Shown: positions 8,211 to 16,328 of the stretch, piece by piece
How the letters are laid out: every line of letters begins with the position of its first letter
Numbering within the stretch: the first letter of the stretch is position 1
DNA from: Pseudobowmanella zhangzhouensis
GTDB taxonomy: Bacteria > Pseudomonadota > Gammaproteobacteria > Enterobacterales > Alteromonadaceae
Length of the DNA stretch: 64,000 nt
Direction: 5' to 3'
Assembly: GCF_042662685.1 (NCBI RefSeq)
Contig: NZ_JBHSYO010000004.1
Location: 186,001 to 250,000, forward strand
Translations under genes and position numbers: made by a program
Notes under the pieces: model-generated
Seen by the model: only the letters and a program-made list of their open reading frames with translations
What the model was told of the DNA's origin: nothing
Database searches by the model: none

Positions 8211-11200
8211 CAGTTACCCTCCATATTCGCCAGCACGGGTTGTAAAATTACCTCGGCATTAGTCACAAAGACGTCAAACTGGGTAGATAAATCCGGACAA
8301 ATGCGACGATTATTGATGTCCTGTCCTTCTCCCCCGGATGCTTTGTCGGACGGCTCCCTGCTGTATTCAGCAATGCAACTCTCACGATCTCCTCTGCGCA
8401 AATACAGCTCAGCCGTATCCGGAAAAAACAGCAGCGGTTGACGTTGCGCATCCTGATAAAGTGTCAGTAAGTCAGCCAGATGTTGCTGCGCCTGGTCGGC
8501 GCTTAAACGGCGCAGTGTGACGGTATAAATCGGTTTATTGCCGTTTTTGGGGCGACACACCAGTCGAGCCTCTGAGAGTAACGCGTTACTCGCACAAAGA
8601 GCCAGCCATTCGACCCACAAGCCAAGTATATAGCGGGTTTTATACCTACCACTGTGCCAGTGCAGCAACACATTACCATAGACTCGATTGACCACCCCAG
8701 TCAGCTTCATTGGCTGAGTATTCACCGCGATATTATAGCGTTGTGGACGCTGTCCATTGACCCAATCTCGGATAGTGGTGGCCATATCACGACATTGTTG
8801 CCAAAGAGTATCGAACGTCACTCTGGCCCCGCTTCCTGTACTCAAATTTCCGCTGGCACGTAACAACTCAAACGTCTTATCTATGTCATCATCGCCACTG
8901 ACATAGCGGCTGATGATGGCATCACGTAACTGGTATTTTTCCAATCCATCCAGATCAAATGGCTCAGTTTCTTTCAGCGCATCCCGTGACTGGGTAAAAC
9001 GCACCATCCAACGCTGGCGTAAAAAATATCGCGCAGGCCGGGTTATAAAATCAATCAACTGGGCAAGGTCAATCTCACTCACCGGCTCAATCTGCGGCAA
9101 AGGTGACATACAAAAAGCATTGTCCTGCTGCCGCGGAACATCCAACAACTGTAAATAGCGGCTTTGAAAAGACTGCGGACGCTGAGCCTGAAAATACGCT
9201 GGATTAAACGGCTGTAGCGGGTGGCGGGTGTGCAAATGAGCCAACAGGTTTTGTTCCGTTGTCTTTGCTGCAAGTCCCAACTGGCCTTCAAGCGCGAAGG
9301 TTTGTAAACAATATTCCAGTAATTCACTTACCAGCGAGGAAGGATTCAACTCACTGTTATCACGCTGATGATTACCCACATAGCTGATATATAAACCCTG
9401 TCGTGCTGACAGCAGCGCCTCTAAGAACAGATATCTATCATCCACCCGCCTGTTACGATCACCTTTGCGGGCCGGCGATTTGGCCACAAGATCAAAGCCG
9501 ATTGGCCGGGTTTGACGCGGATAGGCCTGATCATTCATGCCCAACAAACACACCTGCTTAAATGGCACACTGCGCATCGGCATCAGCGTACAGAAATTTA
9601 CCGCGCCGGCTAAAAAGCGCTGGCCGACCCCTTTCGACTGCAGCTGTTCAGTCAGCGCACTGGCAAACACAAACTGCGATATATCGACACTGGCGTTTTC
9701 TGATTGCTGCGCCAGTTCACCCAATGCACGCTGCAGCTGTGCAACATAGGGTGCATCATCATCATCCAGCAGATAGAAACGGGCAAGCAGCTCCTGTGCC
9801 TGTAGAACGTGTCCGGCTAAATTTCGCGGCGTCTGTTGTAAAAGCAATAAATCGGTTAGCGCATCGATAAACTCCAGCAATTTACCCAGCGCCTGCACGC
9901 TTTGCCCTTCTAGCTCTGGATAAGGCGCTATGGGATTTTCAGCCTCAAACACCAGCTCATGGGCTCCTGTGCAATATCCCAGCAACAGACGTTTTAAACC
10001 AAACAACCAGGTATTTTGAGTTTCAGGCGGCAAATTAAAGCGTGCTTTATCGTCACCATCTAATCCCCAGCGCACACCGGCTTCAGCGCACCAGTGAACC
10101 AATTGCAGATGTTCCGCCGGGCTAAGTTGGAATTGGCGTAAAATTGCCGGTACCGCCAGCATGTCCATCACATCTGACAGGCTCAGGCGCTCTGGCAGCA
10201 AATTATTCAGTTGATTAAAACTTATCAGTAACGGTGACTCTTCCGCTGCATTCCGGTCTGCAATCGCATAGGGTATGCGCAAATGGCTATCTGCGGCACC
10301 AAAGATCGCGTCGATATAGGGCGCATAGGCTGCCACATCAGGCATCATAACGATCACATCGCCCGGCGTTAATTGCCCCTGTTCGAACAGACTCAACAGG
10401 CGATCCTGCAGAATCTCCAATTCGCGCACCGGCGAATGACAGGCATGCAGTTGCAGGGAAAGATCATCGCTGGCAATTTCAAGCTTTGGAGCCAGTTCAC
10501 CATTGCCAAATAGTTCCTGCGCCGACAGATGGCCTCCCACATTACGTTGGGTTAACTGCAAAACGTCCTGTTGTAGCCTGACCAACAGGCTGGTAGCCGG
10601 CTCGCTGTAGAATAGGTCTGCTTGCTGTGGCTCTGCGGCTAACAGCATGCTGAGAAAGTCACGCCCAAGCTTGCCCATGCTGGCCAACAGTGGATTACCC
10701 ACTTCAAATAATTCAGCATGCGCTGCCATTTCGGCTTTCAGTTGTAATTTCGCGGCTTGTTTTTGATCGACAATATCAGCCCAATATTCCTGACAGGGAT
10801 TAAACCAGAAAAAATACACTTCGCTGTGCTGCGCGATGGCTTGCAGCAACTGTAATTGAGTAGGGGCAAGGGCCGAAATGCCAAATACAAACAGTTGTGC
10901 AGGCAGCCGTCCCGCAGCAGACTCGCTCTTCAGCGTCTCTAACAAGGCCAGATGCAACGTACTGCGGTGCAACGTACTTTGCCCCAACGCGGTGGTTTTA
11001 TGCAGTAATTCGTTCCACAAACCAGCCTGCCACTGTTGCGTGTCCTTATCACTTATCTCCGCAACTGTTTCGCCTTGCTCCCAGGCATGCAGCCAATCAG
11101 GACGGTACATCAGGTAATGGTCAAAAACGTCGGCGATTTTCTGGCTCAGCTGGTAACACTTCAGGCCGGTGTGATCGTCCAGTAAATAGTCACCTAATTG

Positions 11201-11524
11201 CGGATAGCGGGATGCCCCGCCATCGGCACATAACATTTCCAGTAATTTCCAGTGCATGGCGCTTTTGTTCAGCGCGGTTTCTCTGGGTACATCGGGTAAA
11301 AACGTCTGATAGAGCCCCCAAATGTAAGATGACGGCAAAGGAAACGTCAGATTTGCGGCAATCCCCAAGGTGTCGGCCACCTGCAATTTTAACCACTGCG
11401 CCATGCCCGGGCTTTGTACCAGAATCGGTTGGCTCTGCAGGACAGGTAATTGGCTATTGCGCAACACCTCACATAAGGTTTGCGCCAGCACTTCCATTTT
11501 GTTTGACTGAATCAGGTGTAGCAT
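8210..11524 (-). CDS. recC: Exodeoxyribonuclease V gamma subunit RecC
   Basis: The Chi-scanning, inactivated-helicase subunit of RecBCD. The 1104 residues resemble the family (about 1120 in E. coli). Typical segments are the N-terminal LVQSPGMAQWLKLQ and FPLPSSYIW. The middle carries DVIVMMPDVAAYAPYI and LRIPYAIADR, and later come FCTLMPMRSVPFKQVCLLGMND, RKGDRNRRVDDRYLFLEAL and YISYVG. It is first in the recC-recB-recD run and diverges from xthA over a 94-bp gap that must hold both promoters. I do not see a LexA box in that gap. Confidence 0.95.
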   Translation of the reverse strand: MLHLIQSNKMEVLAQTLCEVLRNSQLPVLQSQPILVQSPGMAQWLKLQVADTLGIAANLTFPLPSSYIWGLYQTFLPDVPRETALNKSAMHWKLLEMLCADGGASRYPQLGDYLLDDHTGLKCYQLSQKIADVFDHYLMYRPDWLHAWEQGETVAEISDKDTQQWQAGLWNELLHKTTALGQSTLHRSTLHLALLETLKSESAAGRLPAQLFVFGISALAPTQLQLLQAIAQHSEVYFFWFNPCQEYWADIVDQKQAAKLQLKAEMAAHAELFEVGNPLLASMGKLGRDFLSMLLAAEPQQADLFYSEPATSLLVRLQQDVLQLTQRNVGGHLSAQELFGNGELAPKLEIASDDLSLQLHACHSPVRELEILQDRLLSLFEQGQLTPGDVIVMMPDVAAYAPYIDAIFGAADSHLRIPYAIADRNAAEESPLLISFNQLNNLLPERLSLSDVMDMLAVPAILRQFQLSPAEHLQLVHWCAEAGVRWGLDGDDKARFNLPPETQNTWLFGLKRLLLGYCTGAHELVFEAENPIAPYPELEGQSVQALGKLLEFIDALTDLLLLQQTPRNLAGHVLQAQELLARFYLLDDDDAPYVAQLQRALGELAQQSENASVDISQFVFASALTEQLQSKGVGQRFLAGAVNFCTLMPMRSVPFKQVCLLGMNDQAYPRQTRPIGFDLVAKSPARKGDRNRRVDDRYLFLEALLSARQGLYISYVGNHQRDNSELNPSSLVSELLEYCLQTFALEGQLGLAAKTTEQNLLAHLHTRHPLQPFNPAYFQAQRPQSFQSRYLQLLDVPRQQDNAFCMSPLPQIEPVSEIDLAQLIDFITRPARYFLRQRWMVRFTQSRDALKETEPFDLDGLEKYQLRDAIISRYVSGDDDIDKTFELLRASGNLSTGSGARVTFDTLWQQCRDMATTIRDWVNGQRPQRYNIAVNTQPMKLTGVVNRVYGNVLLHWHSGRYKTRYILGLWVEWLALCASNALLSEARLVCRPKNGNKPIYTVTLRRLSADQAQQHLADLLTLYQDAQRQPLLFFPDTAELYLRRGDRESCIAEYSREPSDKASGGEGQDINNRRICPDLSTQFDVFVTNAEVILQPVLANMEGN

Positions 11525-11618
11525 TTTTTATCCCTGTACACCGATGAACCAAATCCACCGGGGTAAAAATGCTAACAATTTGCTACCATGCTGCCAAACA
11601 AAAAAGACGGACAATTCG

Positions 11619-12422
11619 ATGAAGTTTATTTCTTTTAATATCAATGGTATCCGCGCCAGATTGCATCAACTGCAGGCATTGATTGATAAGCATCAACCTG
11701 ACGTAATTGGGTTACAGGAAATCAAAGTACATGACGAGCAATTCCCGCTCGCCGATGTCGAAGCAATGGGCTATCACGTGGTGTACTTCGGCCAGAAAAG
11801 TCATTACGGGGTGGCGTTATTATCCAAACAGGCGCCGCAGGACGTGCATTATGGATTCCCAGGCGATGATGCAGAAGCCCAGCGCCGCATGATCATGGCA
11901 ACCTATACATTGCCAGATGGCCAGTCAGTGCGGGTTCTCAATGGATATTTCCCACAGGGTGAAAGCCGCGATCATGCCACCAAATTTCCGGCCAAAGAAA
12001 AGTTTTATGCTGATCTGATGGGCTATCTGGCTGGCCACTCAGAGGACGACAACATTTTGGTGATGGGTGATATGAATATCTCACATCAGGATTGTGATAT
12101 TGGCATCGGCGAGCCAAATCGCCTGCGCTGGCTGAAGACCGGCAAATGCAGTTTTCTACCCGAAGAGCGTGAATGGTTGAATACGCTGCTGGGCTGGGGA
12201 TTACACGACAGCTGGCGCAGCTTAAATCCAGACAACAGCGAAACCTACAGCTGGTTTGACTATCGTTCCAAAGGATTTGATGACAATCGTGGTCTGCGTA
12301 TTGACCTGATTCTTGCCAGTAGCGCCTTACATAGTCGCCTGCAGGATGCTGGCATTGATTACGAATTGCGTGGTATCGACAAACCCTCTGACCACGCGCC
12401 GATCTGGGCTACCTACCTGTAA
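11619..12422 (+). CDS. xthA: Exodeoxyribonuclease III (AP endonuclease) XthA
   Basis: Base-excision-repair AP endonuclease and 3'-5' exonuclease of the exonuclease III/APE1 family. Active-site residues fall at the same numbers as in E. coli: E34 in LQEIK, D151 and N153 in GDMNIS, D258/H259 in SDHAPIW. The segment RLRWLKTGKCSFLPEEREW is also characteristic. At 267 residues it is the family length when started at the Met before KFISFNING. An upstream in-frame ATG would add 25 unrelated residues. It diverges from recC, which places two DNA repair units side by side, and is followed by a strong intrinsic terminator. Confidence 0.96.
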   Translation: MKFISFNINGIRARLHQLQALIDKHQPDVIGLQEIKVHDEQFPLADVEAMGYHVVYFGQKSHYGVALLSKQAPQDVHYGFPGDDAEAQRRMIMATYTLPDGQSVRVLNGYFPQGESRDHATKFPAKEKFYADLMGYLAGHSEDDNILVMGDMNISHQDCDIGIGEPNRLRWLKTGKCSFLPEEREWLNTLLGWGLHDSWRSLNPDNSETYSWFDYRSKGFDDNRGLRIDLILASSALHSRLQDAGIDYELRGIDKPSDHAPIWATYL

Positions 12423-12430
12423 TACCCTAT

Positions 12431-12456
12431 TGTGCGGCGTCAGCCGCACATTTTTT
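12431..12456 (+). terminator. Rho-independent terminator of xthA
   Basis: Perfect 8-bp stem TGTGCGGC/GCCGCACA with a GTCA loop, followed by six T. It sits 8 bp after the xthA stop. Confidence 0.9.
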
Positions 12457-12517
12457 CTACAAATTGCTAAACCTTTGTGCAGATTTGTCGATAACTTGTG
12501 CAGAGGAGGAGAGGGTT

Positions 12518-12859
12518 ATGAGCTTTTCAGTAAGTTACAATGCAGCAGATTCATACGCTTCAGCGCATGATTTAAGTGCGTTGCAGCCTACTATCAGTAA
12601 ACCTTTGGCGGAGTCAGAGCTTAAGCCACAGGCCAATGCACAAGAGGCAAAGCAACTAACAAAAATCGATAAAGCTGAGGTCTCAACACCCGTTAGCAAC
12701 AAATCTATGTCGCTGGATGTAAACAGTCCTGATTATAAGATTAAAGTGATGGTTGAACGGGAAATTGGCGATCACCGGCAACAAACGGTGCTGAATTTTT
12801 ACAAACGCGGTACCGATCCCGAGTCGCACCAGGGACTCGCCATGGATACCAAGGCCTGA
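12518..12859 (+). CDS. Small orphan protein of unknown function
   Basis: Not recognised. A 113-residue soluble protein with no signal peptide or membrane segment. The start is well supported: a long purine-rich Shine-Dalgarno (AGAGGAGGAGAGG) lies just upstream of the ATG. The N-terminal two thirds are low in hydrophobic residues and rich in Ser, Ala, Glu and Lys, and look disordered. The C-terminal part (YKIKVMVEREIGDHRQQTVL) could form a short beta/alpha unit. It follows the xthA terminator, so it should have its own promoter, and it converges on yfbV with a 14-bp gap. The strong ribosome site and sensible codon use make it a likely real gene. Confidence 0.6.
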   Translation: MSFSVSYNAADSYASAHDLSALQPTISKPLAESELKPQANAQEAKQLTKIDKAEVSTPVSNKSMSLDVNSPDYKIKVMVEREIGDHRQQTVLNFYKRGTDPESHQGLAMDTKA

Positions 12860-12873
12860 GCCACGCCAGTTTT

Positions 12874-13317
12874 TTAAAACCAGTGTTCGGTGAATGCCTT
12901 ATCCATGTGGTTAAACGCCCGGTCCAATAACTGGGCAAGTTCACGATATCTCGGCTGACCGTTGTTGGCCGAGAACTCCCCCGCCCCGCGCATTTTCTGC
13001 TTAATCTGATAAAACCAGTTCCGAGTTGCCGGAGGCAGTGGTTGACGCGCACGCACACCGAGCCAAATCAGGCCTTGCACCGGCAGTGACAGCACAAACG
13101 CCGCAACAGCCAGCATAGGTACCAGCGCATCGATACCGGCAAACAGGTATTGCGCCACCAGTAAACTTACCGCGATAGGCGGAGCAATCTTAATAGAGAA
13201 GCGGGTTGCACTGATGATCCTACACTCAGGAAACATCGCATACAGCTCACGCCGTACCGGCCAGATGTCCATATAATCCTGTCCTTCACGAAGAATACTG
13301 GATTGTGGATGCGTCAT
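12874..13317 (-). CDS. yfbV: UPF0208 / YfbV family inner-membrane protein
   Basis: A 147-residue member of the YfbV (UPF0208) family. In E. coli YfbV contributes to insulating the Ter macrodomain of the chromosome, by a mechanism that is poorly understood. Matching segments are REGQDYMDIWP, an aromatic/basic TRFSIKIAPPIAV, and PLPPATRNWFYQIKQKM. Two hydrophobic segments (about 45-65 and 67-87) predict two membrane helices. The ATG is preceded by AGAGGT. It is monocistronic, convergent with the small orphan gene and divergent from trxB. Confidence 0.88.
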   Translation of the reverse strand: MTHPQSSILREGQDYMDIWPVRRELYAMFPECRIISATRFSIKIAPPIAVSLLVAQYLFAGIDALVPMLAVAAFVLSLPVQGLIWLGVRARQPLPPATRNWFYQIKQKMRGAGEFSANNGQPRYRELAQLLDRAFNHMDKAFTEHWF

Positions 13318-13428
13318 AATTTACCTCTTATTCAGGCCTATAAGCCTACCTGCTCTGACACGGTTGCGCCAATACTCAGACAAATAAATTTGTCTTTACG
13401 TTCCTGTATCGGCAAACGAGCAGTTTTA

Positions 13429-13456
13429 TTGTAAAGCCGCTTGAAAACTTTATAAT
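13429..13456 (+). promoter_or_regulatory. Predicted sigma-70 promoter of trxB
   Basis: TTGTAA, 16-bp spacer, then a consensus TATAAT, about 70 bp before the trxB ATG. The -10 is perfect and the -35 matches 4 of 6. Confidence 0.6.
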
Positions 13457-13524
13457 CACGCCCATCTTACTGCGACAGCTTTATTTTTAACGGGGCGATT
13501 AACCCGTTTTTTTCGGAGATTTTC

Positions 13525-14475
13525 ATGGCAGAAACCAGACATTGCCGCCTGCTGATTTTAGGCTCAGGCCCGGCAGGATATACCGCAGCAGTCTATGCAG
13601 CGCGTGCCAACCTTAATCCTGTATTGCTTACCGGTATTCAACAAGGTGGTCAGTTAACCACGACCACCGAAGTTGAAAACTGGCCGGGTGATCCTGAGGG
13701 CCTGACCGGTCCGGATTTAATGGTTCGCATGCAGCAACATGCAGAGAAATTTAATACAGAAATTATCTTTGACCATATCCACACCACAGATTTAATCCAG
13801 CGTCCTTTCACCCTGACAGGCGACAACGGTACTTACACGTGTGACGCGCTGATTATTGCCACGGGTGCATCGGCTAAATACCTGGGTATGGAAAGCGAAC
13901 AAGCCTTTATGGGCAGAGGCGTTTCGGCCTGTGCTACCTGTGATGGATTCTTTTACCGTAATCAAAAAGTGGCGGTAATTGGTGGCGGCAATACTGCGGT
14001 AGAAGAAGCCTTATATCTGTCTAACATCGCTTCCGAAGTCCATGTTATTCACCGTCGCGACTCATTCCGTAGTGAAAAGATCCTGGCTGACCGCCTGCTT
14101 GCCAAAGCAGCTAATGGCAACGTAGTGCTGCATTTAAACAGCACGCTGGATGAAGTCCTTGGAGATGAAATGGGTGTCACTCAGGTCCGTATTAAAGATA
14201 CCCAGACCGATGAAACCAAGGTGCTGGATGTGGCCGGTTTGTTCGTCGCCATTGGCCATAAGCCGAATACTGACATTTTTGCTGGTCAGTTAGATATGAA
14301 AGATGGCTATATCAAGATTCAGTCCGGCCTGGAAGGTAATGCAACGCAAACCTCTGTACCTGGTGTATTTGCGGCAGGCGACGTGTGCGATCATATTTAT
14401 CGTCAGGCGATTACTTCTGCCGGTACCGGCTGTATGGCCGCCCTGGATGCAGAAAAATATCTGGACTCCCTGTAA
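13525..14475 (+). CDS. trxB: Thioredoxin reductase TrxB
   Basis: FAD- and NADPH-dependent low-molecular-weight thioredoxin reductase that keeps thioredoxin reduced in the cytoplasm. The 316 residues show the FAD motif GSGPAGYTAA near the N-terminus and the redox-active CATC at 136-139. They also show the NADPH motif GGGNTAVEEA and the C-terminal FAD motif GVFAAGDVCD. Strong AT-rich leader with a predicted promoter, and an intrinsic terminator straight after, so it is probably a single-gene unit. aat begins right after that terminator, as in related genomes. Confidence 0.97.
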   Translation: MAETRHCRLLILGSGPAGYTAAVYAARANLNPVLLTGIQQGGQLTTTTEVENWPGDPEGLTGPDLMVRMQQHAEKFNTEIIFDHIHTTDLIQRPFTLTGDNGTYTCDALIIATGASAKYLGMESEQAFMGRGVSACATCDGFFYRNQKVAVIGGGNTAVEEALYLSNIASEVHVIHRRDSFRSEKILADRLLAKAANGNVVLHLNSTLDEVLGDEMGVTQVRIKDTQTDETKVLDVAGLFVAIGHKPNTDIFAGQLDMKDGYIKIQSGLEGNATQTSVPGVFAAGDVCDHIYRQAITSAGTGCMAALDAEKYLDSL

Positions 14476-14487
14476 TCTGTCCTCTAC

Positions 14488-14514
14488 AAAAGGCCTCATT
14501 GTGAGGCCTTTTTT
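14488..14514 (+). terminator. Rho-independent terminator of trxB
   Basis: Stem AAGGCCTCA/TGAGGCCTT with a 3-base loop followed by T. It ends only 7 bp before the aat start codon. Confidence 0.88.
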
Positions 14515-14520
14515 GTTGCT

Positions 14521-15231
14521 ATGCGCATAACTCTGCCACAACTTGCCCAAAACACACTGGACTTCCCCCCCTTGAGCTCAGCGCTGGCATCTCCGGATGG
14601 TTTGCTGGCGTTTGGCGGTGATCTGTCCCCTTCCCGACTCATGCGTGCGTATCAGTCCGGTATCTTTCCATGGTTTAGTCCGGGAGAGCCGATTTTATGG
14701 TGGTCACCATCCCGGCGCATGATATTACCGGCTAACGATTTCCATGTATCCAGATCCCTGCGCAAGCACCTGCGCCGAATGAACTGGCGCGTGACCCTCA
14801 ACCAGGCTTTCGAACAAGTGATTGAGACGTGCGCGACCATCAACCGTCAGGATCAGGGAACCTGGATCACTGACGAGATGATTGACGCCTATAAAGCACT
14901 GCACCAGATGGGCGCCGCGCATAGCATCGAAGTGTGGGAGCAACAGCAACTGATTGGCGGGCTATACGGCGTCGCACCGGGCGCTGTATTTTGCGGTGAG
15001 TCCATGTTCCATTATCGCAGTAACGCGTCAAAAGTTGCTTTTTACGCGCTGACAACTCTGCTTCAGCGACTGCCCGATGCCTTTATCGATTGCCAGATGC
15101 ATACCGACCATTTAGCCTCGTTAGGGGCGTTCGAAATATCACGCACGGACTTTGCACAGCGTTTACATGACGCATTAGTCGTACCTACCCCGGACAACTT
15201 TTGGCATCCAAGGACATTACTTCATCCATGA
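14521..15231 (+). CDS. aat: Leucyl/phenylalanyl-tRNA-protein transferase Aat
   Basis: Attaches Leu or Phe from aminoacyl-tRNA to N-terminal Arg/Lys of proteins, marking them for ClpS-ClpAP. The 236 residues carry the family signatures FPPLSSALASPDGLLAFGGDLS, YQSGIFPWF, PILWWSPSRRM, IEVWEQQQLIGGLYGVAPG and FCGESMFH. The start ATG lies immediately after the trxB terminator with little room for a ribosome site, yet the N-terminus aligns with the family. It overlaps bpt by ATGA, coupling two enzymes of the same N-degron pathway. The adaptor clpS and unfoldase clpA are encoded 1-4 kb further on. Confidence 0.95.
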   Translation: MRITLPQLAQNTLDFPPLSSALASPDGLLAFGGDLSPSRLMRAYQSGIFPWFSPGEPILWWSPSRRMILPANDFHVSRSLRKHLRRMNWRVTLNQAFEQVIETCATINRQDQGTWITDEMIDAYKALHQMGAAHSIEVWEQQQLIGGLYGVAPGAVFCGESMFHYRSNASKVAFYALTTLLQRLPDAFIDCQMHTDHLASLGAFEISRTDFAQRLHDALVVPTPDNFWHPRTLLHP

Positions 15232-15923
15232 AATTTGGTATCACACAAGATTTTCCCTGCAGCTACCTGAATGAACAGCGTGAGCGGCTTTTGATGTTGA
15301 TAGAGCCTGAACCAGATAACCAGCTGTACACGCAATTAATGCAGGTGGGTTTCCGCCGTAGCGGCGATCAATTATATCGCCCCCATTGCGATAATTGTTC
15401 GGCCTGTAAATCCCTGCGGGTGAACGTGAATCTGTTTGAGCCGGATAAACACCAGCGCAGGGTAATCAATAAAAACAACGATTTGAGCGTGGTAGTACAA
15501 CGAACCGAACAAGCTGATTATTACCCGCTGTATGAAACCTACATTAACACCCGTCACCAACAAGGCAGTATGTATCCGGCCAACCGGGCGCAATTCGCAT
15601 CATTTCTGGGTCACGGATTTGAAAATCAGTGTTTTATCGAACTGCGGTTAGAAGAACGACTCATTGCTGTGGCAATAACCGACGAATTACAAGATGGCTT
15701 ATCAGCAGTGTATACCTTCTTCGACCCGGATATGACGGGCCGTTCACTAGGAAGCGCGAGTATCCTGTTCCAGATCCAGATTACCCGGGCATTGGGCCTG
15801 CCCTATTTGTATCTTGGCTACCAAATCGATGACTGCAGCAAAATGAATTACAAAGCAAAGTTTTTGCCACACGAGCAGTTTTTTAACGACAAATGGGTCG
15901 AATTTACAAAAAAACACGCGTAG
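15228..15923 (+). CDS. bpt: Aspartate/glutamate leucyltransferase Bpt (ATE1-like)
   Basis: Transfers leucine from Leu-tRNA to N-terminal Asp or Glu, making a primary bacterial N-degron. 231 residues from the Met in the ATGA overlap with aat. A longer frame starting inside aat is not needed. The N-terminal ATE cysteine motif is CDNCSACKSLRV. The C-terminal ATE domain shows SAVYTFFDP, GSASILFQI and YLGYQIDDCSKMNYK. The aat-bpt-infA-clpA-clpS order is shared with other Alteromonadales and groups writer and reader of the same degradation signal. Confidence 0.94.
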   Translation: MKFGITQDFPCSYLNEQRERLLMLIEPEPDNQLYTQLMQVGFRRSGDQLYRPHCDNCSACKSLRVNVNLFEPDKHQRRVINKNNDLSVVVQRTEQADYYPLYETYINTRHQQGSMYPANRAQFASFLGHGFENQCFIELRLEERLIAVAITDELQDGLSAVYTFFDPDMTGRSLGSASILFQIQITRALGLPYLYLGYQIDDCSKMNYKAKFLPHEQFFNDKWVEFTKKHA

Positions 15924-16042
15924 CGCTTTACAGCGCGGCTCATATTGGGCAAAATCTGCGCGGCTTTTTGGCACCTTGAATCCGGTGCCCGATTTATTAA
16001 AGAATTCACACTACCGAGCACATTCAGAGGTTTTTTTACTAG

Positions 16043-16261
16043 ATGGCGAAAGAAGATTGTATTGAAATGGAAGGCACAGTTTTGGATACCCTTCCAAATA
16101 CTATGTTCCGTGTTGAGCTGGAAAATGGTCACGTTGTGATTGCACACATTTCTGGCAAAATGCGTAAAAACTATATCCGCATTTTGACTGGCGACAAAGT
16201 CACTGTGGAACTCACGCCATATGATTTGACCAAGGGTCGTATCATCTATCGCGCACGTTAA
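16043..16261 (+). CDS. infA: Translation initiation factor IF-1
   Basis: An S1/OB-fold protein of 72 residues, the standard length, that occupies the ribosomal A site during initiation. Signatures are MAKEDCIEMEGTV, FRVELENGHVV, GKMRKNYIRI and the end GRIIYRAR. AGAGG lies 14 bases upstream of the ATG. The 119-bp leader after bpt contains an inverted repeat GGCACC-N8-GGTGCC (15970-15989) that could form a leader hairpin. A terminator follows. Confidence 0.97.
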   Translation: MAKEDCIEMEGTVLDTLPNTMFRVELENGHVVIAHISGKMRKNYIRILTGDKVTVELTPYDLTKGRIIYRAR

Positions 16262-16283
16262 TCCAGATTAACGTGGCACAAAA

Positions 16284-16309
16284 AAACCAACCTGAGGGTT
16301 GGTTTTTTT
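16284..16309. terminator. Terminator between convergent infA and clpA
   Basis: Stem AAACCAACC/GGTTGGTTT with a 4-base loop, an A-run on one side and a T-run on the other. It can serve infA directly and clpA on the opposite strand. Confidence 0.88.
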
Positions 16310-16328
16310 GTTTCTAAGGTTGGCCTGC

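Noticed and set aside
12741..13058. Long minus-strand frames over yfbV and the small orphan gene
   Set aside because: They are shadows in another frame of yfbV and carry no protein-like pattern.
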